This document shows positions 11,532 to 20,966 of a stretch of 64,000 nucleotides of DNA, piece by piece; position 1 is the stretch's first letter; every line of letters starts with the position of its first letter. The stretch is from the NCBI GenBank assembly GCA_001949185.1, contig BDGG01000005.1, positions 2,035,249 to 2,099,248 on the forward strand. Reading direction: 5' to 3'. The position numbers were made by a program, and so were the translations under genes. Source of the DNA: Ramazzottius varieornatus. Taxonomy: Eukaryota; Tardigrada; Eutardigrada; Parachela; Ramazzottiidae. The notes beneath the pieces are model-generated. The model was given only the letters and a program-made list of their open reading frames with translations. It did not search any database and was not told the origin of the DNA.

Positions 11532-12515
11532 TCATGAAAAGTGATACTGTAAATAAAACCACTCGTTTCCACTGCCATCGAAATAAGGCTGAGGTCTAAC
11601 CAAATCAATGATATCCGGATGGAGAACGGCCACACTAGCCATCACATTCTGATCTTTCCCCACGAAACGCCCAGCAGCAATCATCCGCCCCATGACGTCA
11701 TAATAGATCTGCCGCCAGGTAATCCAGCTAAGCTTGTGCCCCGCTATCACCGTTCCTCCCACCCGATTCACACCCTTGAAGTCAAACACCGGCAGATCGT
11801 ACTTATCCGTCTCATACTCTTCCCTCGAAAAATTACCCGTTTGCAAAAATAATAATTTGTTCTCATTCAACAATATCATTTTCTCTGGATTAGGGAAAGA
11901 CTTTAAGGCAGTCGCCTGTTTGAAGGTTCGGAACGAGCCAATATCACACCAGACGAAATAGCTAGTGTCGAATGGATTATGGCTGATGGCTTCATTGACG
12001 AGGCGGAACTTTTCGTTCCACATGATATACAGGTTCTCATTGTGTTTCTGCTTGTCCTTTTCCGGGTCGAGCTTCAGCTGCGCACGCCACACCGTCATAT
12101 CTTTGGCCAGGGCGAAGTCGGTAAAGTTCTTGAGGATGTAATAAGTGAGGTGGGAGTAAGGCTGGCGGTAACGTTTGAGGATAGGAAGCATCTCATTGTC
12201 GGTGAATATGACAAGCCGGCAGGGAATCTGCGAGAGGAAGTTCTTCATCCATTGGATGTACTTGCTGTGAGGATGCTTGGACTTGAACATGTAATAGGCT
12301 GTGACAACGGTGGCTTCTCCTAACGTCCTGGTTGCTGCCGTACCTTGTGCTCCAGGAACTTGCGGGATAGTTTGTCTCCTTTGTATGACTCCAAATAAAC
12401 TTATGGACGATAGAATGGTAGCAAGGAGTAAAGGACGGACTGAGTAATGCTGGCTGTAAAGGCTCCTCGCGCGCAACAACGCTCTGTAGAACATTCCAGA
12501 ATTTGAAACAGTCAA
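11532..12515 (-). CDS. HtrL/YibB-family glycosyltransferase-like protein, single exon
   Basis: An uninterrupted 327-residue frame. It has a basic N-terminus and a hydrophobic stretch (PLLLATILSSISLFGVI, about residues 28-44), suggesting a type II Golgi membrane protein. The body starts with VVTAYYMFKSKHPHSKYIQW and then RLVIFTDNE, and later carries YFVWCDIGSFR. That pattern resembles the HtrL/YibB family, which is known from bacterial surface-polysaccharide loci and from some animals. The WCDIG segment may be the nucleotide-sugar/metal site (inference). The gene has no introns although most neighbours have many. It is head-to-head with the GT32-like gene and upstream of esterase copy A on the same strand. 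Substrate unknown. Confidence 0.75.
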   Translation of the reverse strand: MTVSNSGMFYRALLRARSLYSQHYSVRPLLLATILSSISLFGVIQRRQTIPQVPGAQGTAATRTLGEATVVTAYYMFKSKHPHSKYIQWMKNFLSQIPCRLVIFTDNEMLPILKRYRQPYSHLTYYILKNFTDFALAKDMTVWRAQLKLDPEKDKQKHNENLYIMWNEKFRLVNEAISHNPFDTSYFVWCDIGSFRTFKQATALKSFPNPEKMILLNENKLLFLQTGNFSREEYETDKYDLPVFDFKGVNRVGGTVIAGHKLSWITWRQIYYDVMGRMIAAGRFVGKDQNVMASVAVLHPDIIDLVRPQPYFDGSGNEWFYLQYHFS

Positions 12516-12556
12516 ACGGTCTTTAGCGTCCTTCTTTAAAAAGAAATGTTCGTTGT

Positions 12557-14461
12557 TTGAGCTGTTCAGAGATACAATCGTTACTTTGCTGCATGGTAGG
12601 CTCGCTCCGTGGCCACATCACACTTTACACGCGATGCTTACGTTTTGCTACGGTTTTTCGGTCCATGAATTTTTGTGTAGTGAGCAGCAGCACATTGATG
12701 ACATCTCTCAAGTTGCCTTTAAAGCTTTCTGCTCTCACCGGTAGAAAATGGCGAATGGCTTTCGGAGGTATGATCGACCATTACTCGGAGAAATGGGCGA
12801 TAGTTTGTTTCTCATTTCGCAGGTTGTTCTGCGGCACAAACTTGGTTCGTATTGTTGCCTGTTCGTTGTTTTTATCCATACTGATTTTGTGGGATGTGCG
12901 GCCAAAACGTGAGTCGAAATACAGCTATGGAACCTGTGTCAAAGGTTTGCATATCAATTTCGTATGGATCGAAAACAGGGACAGCGGGCAAAATTACGAC
13001 CTGACCGCCCTCCAATATTCCGCTCTACTCTCTGCTGTTGTCTACGCCAAGCCATGCAGTCTTTTCCTTCACACCAACGGCGTCTTCGATGGACCGTACT
13101 GGCGAGCCATCCGCAACCATGTCACAACCGTACCCATCCATCGTCATCTCTACACCAACGGGAAACCCGTCAAGATCATCGAGCAGGAAGCCGACATCCT
13201 CAAGCTCGAGGTGGCCATCCAGCGCGGTGGGGTCTTCGTGGACTTTGACGTCTTCTTCACCGGAAGTGGCCACCTCTTACTCGACAAACTGCGAAGCCAC
13301 GAATGCGTCTTCCGACCGGTCAAGGTGGAGAAATGGACGCTATTCCACATGGGTAACTTCGCCTGCAACCCTGGCAGTGAATTCTTGAAAGAAATATTGA
13401 GAGACTACAGGGAAGACTATCGCGGAAGTTGTTACAGTAAAATATCCGCGGTGTACAACGGCTGTCTTTACGCATATCTGCTGTACTCTCAGGAGAAGAG
13501 GTTCCAGAAAACTGTGTACGTCGATGATGGTACCATCTTTAACCAGTTCACCGGACCGAAAGATGGCATCACTTTCCGATTGGGTCCTGGCCGACTCAAT
13601 TGGACTGGCCATTTCAACATTCATACTGGCGATGAGGAAAAAGAACTGAGCAATGTCGATGTGTGGACGCGGAACTCTTCCTTCGGAGACATGCTAAGAA
13701 TGGCCATGCTTCTTCAAAATGAAGAAGACCTTCCGGAGGGAATTTTCGGTAGCCCGGGCAAGACTTCCGGTTCGTGCTGGAAGCCAATATGTAGCGTAGG
13801 AAAGAATGCCCTGGTACTGCATTTCGATATGGCGCTCAGAACAACAGCTGGATTGACCGGTTTTCCTGATTTGACCAATATCGAGTACGCTTCCATCGTT
13901 TCCGCCATCACTTTTGCACGGGCGGACTTGGTCGTTCTTCATAACGCGCAGAAGCTTTATGGTCCTCTGGTGAAATATCTGTCGCATGTTGCAGCTAAAA
14001 CAGGGACGAAGTTCAAGATGAGTGGAGCGGTCTTCGACGAACAAGGAAAGCCGAAACTACTTCCGACGATGATACAAAAGCATGGCGGAGTTTTGGTTAA
14101 TCTGAATTTGTTTTTTGTTGGGCCGGTTGGGAGATGGGATGAGAAAGAGGTGGAGAAATATTTGGCTGGTGGGATATTTTTGGACAGAGTGCAGGACCCA
14201 TGCGGAAGTGCAAATACCAGTACGAGGCTTTATTGCCTGACTCCCGGGAGTGCAAAAGCTAAGAGCGCTTCCATCTCACAGTGGCTTCCCTCTGCCACAC
14301 ACATAGTTTATCTGCAGGACGTCCAGCGTCATCCGAATCCCGCATTCGGATCAATACGTAAGCTGCGAACGCGGCTCGGCGATGTCCTGCGTCTGGCTTT
14401 GTTCAACACAACACAGCCCATCGACGAGCGTATTGTTCACAAGTTTCCCTGTCATCAATAA
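12557..14461 (+). CDS. Two-domain GT32-like glycosyltransferase with a degenerate second domain, single exon
   Basis: A 634-residue intronless frame. The likelier start is the in-frame ATG at 12755, giving about 568 residues with a membrane anchor (RIVACSLFLSILILW) soon after it. Domain 1 (about residues 130-390 of the long form) has the DXD-type motif GGVFVDFDVFFTG near residue 225 and a preceding substrate-binding layout typical of Gly_transf_sug/GT32 enzymes, such as alpha-1,4-galactosyl- or N-acetylglucosaminyltransferases. Domain 2 (about 415-620) is an internal repeat with the same order of motifs, but the DXD position reads GGVLVNLNLFFVG, so it has lost both acidic residues. It is divergently transcribed from the HtrL/YibB-like gene across at most about 240 bp, so they may share a promoter. 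Confidence 0.75.
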   Translation: MSCSEIQSLLCCMVGSLRGHITLYTRCLRFATVFRSMNFCVVSSSTLMTSLKLPLKLSALTGRKWRMAFGGMIDHYSEKWAIVCFSFRRLFCGTNLVRIVACSLFLSILILWDVRPKRESKYSYGTCVKGLHINFVWIENRDSGQNYDLTALQYSALLSAVVYAKPCSLFLHTNGVFDGPYWRAIRNHVTTVPIHRHLYTNGKPVKIIEQEADILKLEVAIQRGGVFVDFDVFFTGSGHLLLDKLRSHECVFRPVKVEKWTLFHMGNFACNPGSEFLKEILRDYREDYRGSCYSKISAVYNGCLYAYLLYSQEKRFQKTVYVDDGTIFNQFTGPKDGITFRLGPGRLNWTGHFNIHTGDEEKELSNVDVWTRNSSFGDMLRMAMLLQNEEDLPEGIFGSPGKTSGSCWKPICSVGKNALVLHFDMALRTTAGLTGFPDLTNIEYASIVSAITFARADLVVLHNAQKLYGPLVKYLSHVAAKTGTKFKMSGAVFDEQGKPKLLPTMIQKHGGVLVNLNLFFVGPVGRWDEKEVEKYLAGGIFLDRVQDPCGSANTSTRLYCLTPGSAKAKSASISQWLPSATHIVYLQDVQRHPNPAFGSIRKLRTRLGDVLRLALFNTTQPIDERIVHKFPCHQ

Positions 14462-14494
14462 TGTCAATTGCAAAACGAGACAAACCCATTTAAG

Positions 14495-14611
14495 ACGTGG
14501 GCAAGTGAACTGAATCAGATCGATCTGCTAAGTGGCGCATGTTCACATTGTCACTGGGCAGAAGTGTGCGCCACTGGGAAGAAGGATCTGGCTTAAATCG
14601 TTTGCCCACGT
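14495..14611. repeat. Palindromic MITE-like element, copy 4 (downstream of the GT32-like gene)
   Basis: The outer arms include GGGCAAGTGAACTG and CGTTTGCCCACG. The core arms are AAGTGGCGCATGTTC and AGTGTGCGCCACTGGG. It lies in the 3' flank, about 35 bp past the stop codon. Confidence 0.8.
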
Positions 14612-15155
14612 CGCATTTACTGTGGTCTTTTGGCACAATGAGCAACCCTGCACAAGTGGTCCTTGCGCCACTCTCCATCGATTGCAAAGCCGACAAAATA
14701 GACATTAAAGGATTCTTTATTCCCTCTTACACTGCTCTGCCCGAATAAACCCAATTTAACCCCTGTCGATCGAACATCCCTTGTCCCGTGATCACTTTAA
14801 CTACTCGTACACTGCCACCAGTAGCTCGACACCGCCTCCCGAAAAAATTCGATCGATCCTCGGCGGAAGTCGTAAGCCTTACTGTATAAAAACTCTCTGC
14901 CTATTTCCGCCCCGCTCTATACTCCTTACCAGGGTAAACAGACAGACAACTCCCTAACAGAGACAACCAATTTGGTTCTTCATTGACGATGCAGGCGGAA
15001 GTTGTTTCTCATTCTAGCGCAACTGGATCTTCGTCCAATAGTTTTTCCTTGCGTCTCTCAGGAAAAAAGCCTTCATGGGAAATATATTTTTCACGGGTCA
15101 TTTTTTGATGAGCAGCATTTGAATGATTCGAAGGTTAACTGGCGATCTCTGACTA
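14612..15155. other. Intergenic region and presumed Kv channel 5' region
   Basis: No gene is recognised. It probably holds the 5' UTR and promoter of the Shaw-type channel. The open frame at 15002-15223 overlaps the channel start in another frame and looks spurious. Confidence 0.35.
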
Positions 15156-17583
15156 ATGTTTCCGGTTATGGCGACAGAAGCGGAGAACCGTGTCATCCTC
15201 AACATCGGAGGAACCAGACATGAAACCTACAAGGCCACGCTGAAAAAGATCCCGGCGACTCGGTTGAGTCGACTGACCGAAGCTTTGGCTAATTACGACC
15301 CAGTTCTCAATGAGTATTTCTTTGACCGCCATCCGGACGTCTGTGCTCAGATTTTAAATTACTACCGGACCGGGAAGCTGCATTATCCCACCGATGTCTG
15401 CGGTCCGTTGTTCGAAGAAGAGCTGGAATTTTGGGGTCTCGACTCTAACCAAGTTGAACCTTGCTGTTGGATGACTTACACCCAGCATCGTAACACGCAA
15501 GTATAGTCTATGGAAATGGGAGCTCGGCAAACAAACTCGATCAAATCATTTATCTCAAGTCGCGCACCCCATCGGCTAATAACACTTAAAACTTGCGCCA
15601 CTCGGGAACTCGACAAGATTGTTGTCCCGAGTAGCGCAAGGTTTCAGTGTTACTGGTCACGATCGTGCGCCACCTGGTCAAACGATCTGCCCGAGTTCGT
15701 CTACCGCGCTCCCAAAATACACTATGGCTTTAATCAAGGAAAACAACCGTGGGGCATTTTACTGACAGAATAAATATTATTTCGGTCTGTACTCTAGGAA
15801 ACCCTGACGGTTCTTGATCAGCTTGATCTGGACACCGATAAGCCTTCGGACGAAGAGGTCGCTAGGAGGTTTGGGTTCGAGGATGAGTACTTCAACGGAA
15901 CGTTGTCCCCGTGGCAGCTCCTAAAACCACGGATATGGTCTTTGTTCGACGAACCATTCTCGTCGCTGGCTGCTAAAGTGAGTGGACCTGGAAGTAGACA
16001 AGGAAGTCGAAGTTGATTACCGGTGTTGATAGAATCACGTCATTACTGAGTCTCCTGCAGAATCAGTCAACACGAATCAGTCAACATTGTTTTTAATTTC
16101 AACTAAATAATTTTGTTAAAGGGATGATGTGATGATTTTGTGTACGATAATTTTACGCTTGTCGTCATGCGCTTCTTGTTTTTAGGTAATTTCTATCATC
16201 AGCTTATTTTTCATTTGCGTATCCATCATGTCTTTCTGCTTCAAAACCCATCCTGACATGCGTGTTCCCGTCATCAGAAATGTGACAGCCTATGTGTCAC
16301 ATAACGTGACAACGTGGACACTGGATAAAGTGAGCACTGAACCACACGTGGCCTTCTTTTATATTGAATGCATCTGCAATGCCTGGTTCACGTTTGAAAT
16401 ATTAATCCGCTTCACGGTGGCTCCAAACAAGCTTGTGTTCCTTCGTACCGCTGTCAACATCATTGACGCGGTCGCCACCCTGTCTTTCTACATCGATCTG
16501 CTGCTAAAGTACTGTGGACCCACCATCGAGAACGCAGACATCCTGGAGTTCTTCTCCATTATTCGTATCATGCGACTGTTCAAGCTGACAAGACATTCAC
16601 CCGGCTTGAAAATCCTTATCCAAACCTTTAAAGCCAGTGTCAAGGAGCTTTCGCTGCTGGTCTTCTTCCTCATCCTGGGTGTCGTCATCTTTGCCAGCCT
16701 TTTATACTATGCAGAAAGAAGCTTTCAAAGAAATCCCGACAACGACATTGCCTCTATTCCTGTAAGTCGTTCAAGCCCTTGTGAGACTTATTCTTTACTT
16801 CCGTGTCAAAAAGAGAAAATGGACTGAGCAAGCTGCTTCTCCCATCTTTTTAACGCCCAGCGACGTCAGTGGGTCGCTGGAAAATTCGTTACATCAATCT
16901 ATACATTTCCAATTTGAAAATACTTTTCGAAACTTCTTCTAAATCTTCAATCGTTATTCGATTGTTTGTTATTCGGAAGCAAATCAATTTTGACTGAAAT
17001 TTAGGGAAGTCAACACAACGAACTGGAACTGTTCGCGTACCTGCACACAAGCGCCCTACTTACATCGGGGTATGCTGGTATACAAGTGCGTGAAAGCTGC
17101 TTGGTAGAGTCTGCAGACCGAAATGAAAGCACGGACTGCATAGTAAACAGTAAATTTTAAACTGATGCTTGTTTTCTGATTTAGGAAGGACTCTGGTGGG
17201 CCGTAGTGACGATGACAACCGTTGGCTACGGAGAAATCACCCCAAAAACTTACATGGGAATGGTAGTTGGATCCTTCTGTGCCTTAGCGGGAGTAGTAAC
17301 CCTGGCCTTGCCTGCGCCTGTCATCGTGACGAACTTCTCACGGTTCTACACGCATACACAAGCTCGTTCCAAACTACCCAAGCGGCGCCGACGCATAAAT
17401 CCGGCGGAAGGCCTTGGAGCACCACGCACCAAAGTACCACAAGGTCTAGCTGCTAGAGCTCATCAGCACAAAGCCATCACCAGCGACCACGACCATTCTC
17501 CTCATCCCCCCACGGGTCCTCACCATCGACGCACAGGTGCCATCAAGCACCACGGACTGCCAGATGTGGTACCGGTGCAGTAA
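15156..17583 (+). CDS. Voltage-gated potassium channel, Shaw/Kv3 type
   Basis: Four or more exons. Exon 1 (from 15156, or from the in-frame Met at 15168) encodes the T1 tetramerisation domain with [17 protein letters not shown] and [19 protein letters not shown]. Exon 2 (about 15798-15977) is the T1-S1 linker. Exon 3 (about 16185-16760) spans S1-S5, with S4 reading [16 protein letters not shown], which lacks the two outer arginines of vertebrate Kv3 as invertebrate Shaw does. The last exon holds the pore (TMTTVGYGE) and S6. The selectivity filter is intact, but the Asp after GYG is Glu and the S6 hinge is PAP rather than PVP. The tail is Lys/Arg- then His-rich and ends at TAA 17581-17583. It forms a plasma-membrane delayed-rectifier or leak-like K+ channel. 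The first intron carries a compound palindromic repeat. Confidence 0.93.
15518..15714. repeat. Compound (double) palindromic MITE-like element, copy 5 (Kv intron 1)
   Basis: It starts GGGAGCTCGGCAAACAAAC and ends in the complement near GCGCTCCC. Between them lie two successive core pairs: AAGTCGCGCACC with TTGCGCCACTCGGG, then CCCGAGTAGCGCAAGG with GTGCGCCACCTGG. This suggests one copy nested in, or recombined with, another. Confidence 0.75.
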
Positions 17584-17954
17584 CGACACCACTAAAATAC
17601 AATCGACCTGTCAGCTTCACCACAAGGATGAAATAGAGCGCTAAAGAGAAAGCAGAGATAAACAGAGCGCACGCCCTCAACATTAAAACAAACTTCCGGG
17701 TTAATTACAGTGATCATTGTAATCAGACCAAAACGACTGAAAATTTTCCGAAGACTCAATTCACTGATTCACTTCACTCTTGGCCTCCAGTCCTTCTTAG
17801 AATTTCTTTGGAAAATTGTACAAGGAATTTATTGTTGGGAATTAGACACGGATCTCATTGCTAGTGAAAATGGTTTCATAAGCCGATTAAATTGACCATA
17901 AAAATCGGCACTAATTTTTCTGGCGGTTTTAACTCCCTTCGAATCTCTTTTAAC

Positions 17955-19439
17955 ATGTGGCGGACAAATCTATTACCAGTTTTCATCCAACACCTGTCGT
18001 TCTCAATATGGATATTACACCTCACCATCTGCTTCCTTCAGTCAGTATTGGCACAAGATCCCGAACCCCGCAGTGTGCACATTCCCTTTGTGTTTCAAGG
18101 CGGCGACCTCCTAGCCTTAGAAAGTAAGCGAGATGAGGTCCAGAAGATTATGAACAGGACAGAGAAGTTCCGCGCGACGACCCCTCAGCCCGATAATCCT
18201 ACCTTCTCAGTAGTCTCTTCCACGAAAAGGCTGAAACTTGCAGCCACAGTCCGCGCACCCACCACAGCCATGCCAGAGTTCTTCCCGATAGACGACGAAC
18301 GTGAAGCCGCCAGTAATACGCGGAATACTATGGTCTCCTACAACACATTGCCTTCGCCTTCGATCACCAAAGACATCAGCCTGGATACCTCATTCGGAAG
18401 TGATACTTTTGATCCACCATCGAAACGGGCCAAGAGTGCTTCTTCATCAGCTGATAGTAGTAAAACTAGTACCGAGGACGAGACGTTTGATAACTGGCAG
18501 ACCGCCGCTTCTGGGTACGGCGGGGAGCAAGGCTACGCTCATAAGTATGGTGGACAAGGAGACAGTTACGGAAGAGGAGCTTCGTCATACGGGGGCTCGT
18601 CAGGCTGGGGTGGAGGTTCTAGCTATGGAGGAGGAAGTAGTTATGGTGGTAGTGGAGGCTACTCGGGAGGGGACAGTTATCCGAAAGGAAAGGACTACTC
18701 CAACGCGGACTTCTACGCCGAGAAGCCATCGTACCAGTCGGAAGGATACAGCGGGTGGGGTGGTGGAGGAGGAGGTTATGGAGACAACACAGTAAGTGTG
18801 ACGTCACTGCAGACACTGTTCGGAGTTGGGATTATCATCTTGACCAGAACGTTTCACCAAGTGGCGCACGCCGTCGGCCAAAAACACTAGAAATGTGCGC
18901 CACTGGGGAAAACGGTCCGGTCGAGTTGATTTACGAAGCTCACGCTTCGCGGCTGCAATTTTGAAACAGGTCGGAACACGACATATCTTCTTCAACTGTT
19001 TTTACAGCTTGCAATAATATTGGCATGGAAGCTGCGGAAAGAGAGGCAACGATACGACGAGGACATAGCGGTAACATTTTCTATTCTAATCCCGATCTTC
19101 TACTCGATCGTCTCCTTCCGCTTTATCTGCAGAATTGACACATTCTGTTTTAGGCAAGAGATTACTATATTGCGAGCCGAGGTAATAACGGAGGTGGAAG
19201 GAGCAGTGGGGGCGGAGGAGTAAGTGCTATACCAGATTGGGGTCGCTACTACTGACGAGAATAACTTCAAATCAACGTGTTGTTGACACGCTTTCTCAGC
19301 TAGTGTTTTTTATCCTGCTTTACAGATCTTGGGAACAATCGGAGGAGGACTAGGAGCACTTGGTGGTCTAGGTGGTGGTATGGGAGGAGGAGGTGGTGCT
19401 TTAGGTGGTTTGGGTGGACTAGGTGGATTGTTCGGTTGA
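17955..19439 (+). CDS. Secreted Gly/Tyr/Ser-rich repetitive protein
   Basis: I do not recognise the family. The Met at 17955 begins a clear signal peptide (hydrophobic run ending CFLQSVLA before QDPEP). A charged, Ser/Thr/Pro-rich region follows, then a block of GYGG, SSYGGG and SGWGGG repeats (about residues 190-290). After an intron containing a palindromic repeat, short exons (about 19007-19071 and 19154-19220) lead to a final exon (about 19325-19439) of almost pure Gly/Leu/Ala (GGLGALGGLGG). Such composition is typical of extracellular structural proteins of cuticle, silk, adhesive or shell matrix. It converges tail-to-tail on esterase copy B with about 110 bp between stop codons. Confidence 0.7.
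18840..18942. repeat. Palindromic MITE-like element, copy 6 (intron of the Gly-rich gene)
   Basis: The core is AAGTGGCGCACGCCGTCGG paired with ATGTGCGCCACTGGGG. The right arm GGTCCGGTCGAGTTG is well kept; the left arm is decayed. Confidence 0.8.
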
Positions 19440-19551
19440 TTGGGAGGATAAGCATGCTCTTTCTGAAGTTTCCGGAAGTACCCGAAGCTGAAGTCTCCTT
19501 TTCTATGGTGGTTTTGTGGCGCTTTTTATCGCCGAGTGAAAAGTGTCTAAT

Positions 19552-20930
19552 CTAGTGGACGCACACGCTTCTTGAATTGTGTCCAGTGCCCACTGCTGGG
19601 CAGTTTTGCCAATCCAAGGCATCGAAAAACTGGCAAATAAACTGCAAAGCAGACAAAGCTATCGAACCGTGTCACCGTACCATAGGTGGAAAGTATGCAC
19701 CTTCTGATATAGCTGACGGTTTGGGTGAACGCGATCAGCGTACAGCTCCGGATGCTGTAGAGCGAGGTCGTGAGCGGATTGCCACAGCGTGACACCGTGT
19801 TCGTCGGCGACCTCTCTCATCACTCTTCCGAACTGCTCGATATCGCGATAAACGGGACCTCTTTCGATGACCCATCTGTTTCTTTGGGACTTGACATAAG
19901 GATGAAACGGCACTGTCGGTAAAAAGCACAGATCATAGACACCGGAGGGGATCGCACACAATATCGTACAAAAATGGAACACACAGGTCTGCATCCATAT
20001 GAAAAGGGTTTCTCTTGGCAGCAGGCTTAGCTTCATAGCCGCTTCCGTAAGATTTTCTGCAACAAGCGTAATCGTCATTTAGCAAACGGTACGATATGCC
20101 AAAGTTTCAAAACTCGACTCACTTCTGAAATCCGGCAGTACAGTCAGTCCCCCGTTGAAAAGCGACCACTAAAAAAAGGGTAATTCCTATAAGTTCGACG
20201 GATATTGGAGTTGAATAGAAAAATCGCTAATCAACAGATTTGATTGCTGGTTGGACCGTCAAGATATTCGACTCGTTCCGAACTGTCAAAGGTTTTACCG
20301 ATCCAGTTTCGAAGATCGCGTAATCGAACGCCTTCTGTTTTTCAGGACTCTTGATGAACATCTTCAAACGATGGTGTTCATCCGGTTGATGTAGGCGAAA
20401 ATAATACTGAAACATAAAGCATGAGGTTGTTGCAGGCGGAAGTTTCGAGTAGACACTGTAGTAAGGTAAGGTCATACCAGTGTGATATTCAGATCTGGAA
20501 TCCAGAAGCTGACGTCATTGCGAGCATCTCTCGCGTCCAGCGGCTCCGTGTACAGTCTATCAGCGTTCTCGACGTGCATCAAGAGGTCCGCCACATAAGA
20601 GTACATCAAGCGCATCCTAGAGTCCCCAACGAACGCTAGCATCTTGTTCCGAAGTAACCTACGAACATTCGAGTACGGTTAATTTTGTACACTCTAAAAT
20701 GTCCATTGGCTCTTTTGTCTTCACCCGATTTTATTGCGCAAAACCGACCAAGAACAGTCCTCTGTTCTACTGAGATGAGCCAAGTGATCAAGACAAAGCT
20801 GATGGACACAACCAGAACTGCCATCAAATAGGGAAGACCGAATATACAACCTCAGAGAGACTGCATACAGGATAACGACAGCGAAAATCAGCAAAGACTT
20901 TGAGGACCGTTGCGCGTTCACCATAGCCAA
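19552..20930 (-). CDS. CASD1-like SGNH/PC-esterase family protein, copy B
   Basis: A minus-strand multi-exon gene. Exon 1 encodes a signal anchor (SLLIFAVVILYAVSLRL) and a Cys/Trp motif (CSWSVL). Exon 2 has the nucleophile block MLAFVGDSRMRLMYSYV (about 20640-20590). The following exons carry FDYAIFETGS, WSLFNGGLTV, a segment with FIWMQT, and then VPFHP, TLWQSAHDLAL and the catalytic Asp/His block ADRVHPNRQLYQK. The last exon (19552-19641) begins FICQFFDALDWQNC. The intron layout matches copies A and C, so all three arose by duplication. GDSR and the D-x-V-H-P dyad are intact, so it is probably an active acyl-transferase or esterase of the secretory pathway. It begins only 36 bp after the fucosyltransferase stop codon on the same strand. 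Confidence 0.85.
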
Positions 20931-20966
20931 AGAGCTATCCAGAAAACAAGATCTAGCCTGATATTC

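Noticed and set aside
13025-13388. Several long overlapping frames inside the GT32-like gene
   Set aside because: They are alternate-frame shadows of the coding exon with no family resemblance.
16540-16620. Missing outer S4 arginines in the Kv channel as a novelty
   Set aside because: Invertebrate Shaw channels already have this reduced S4, so it is expected.
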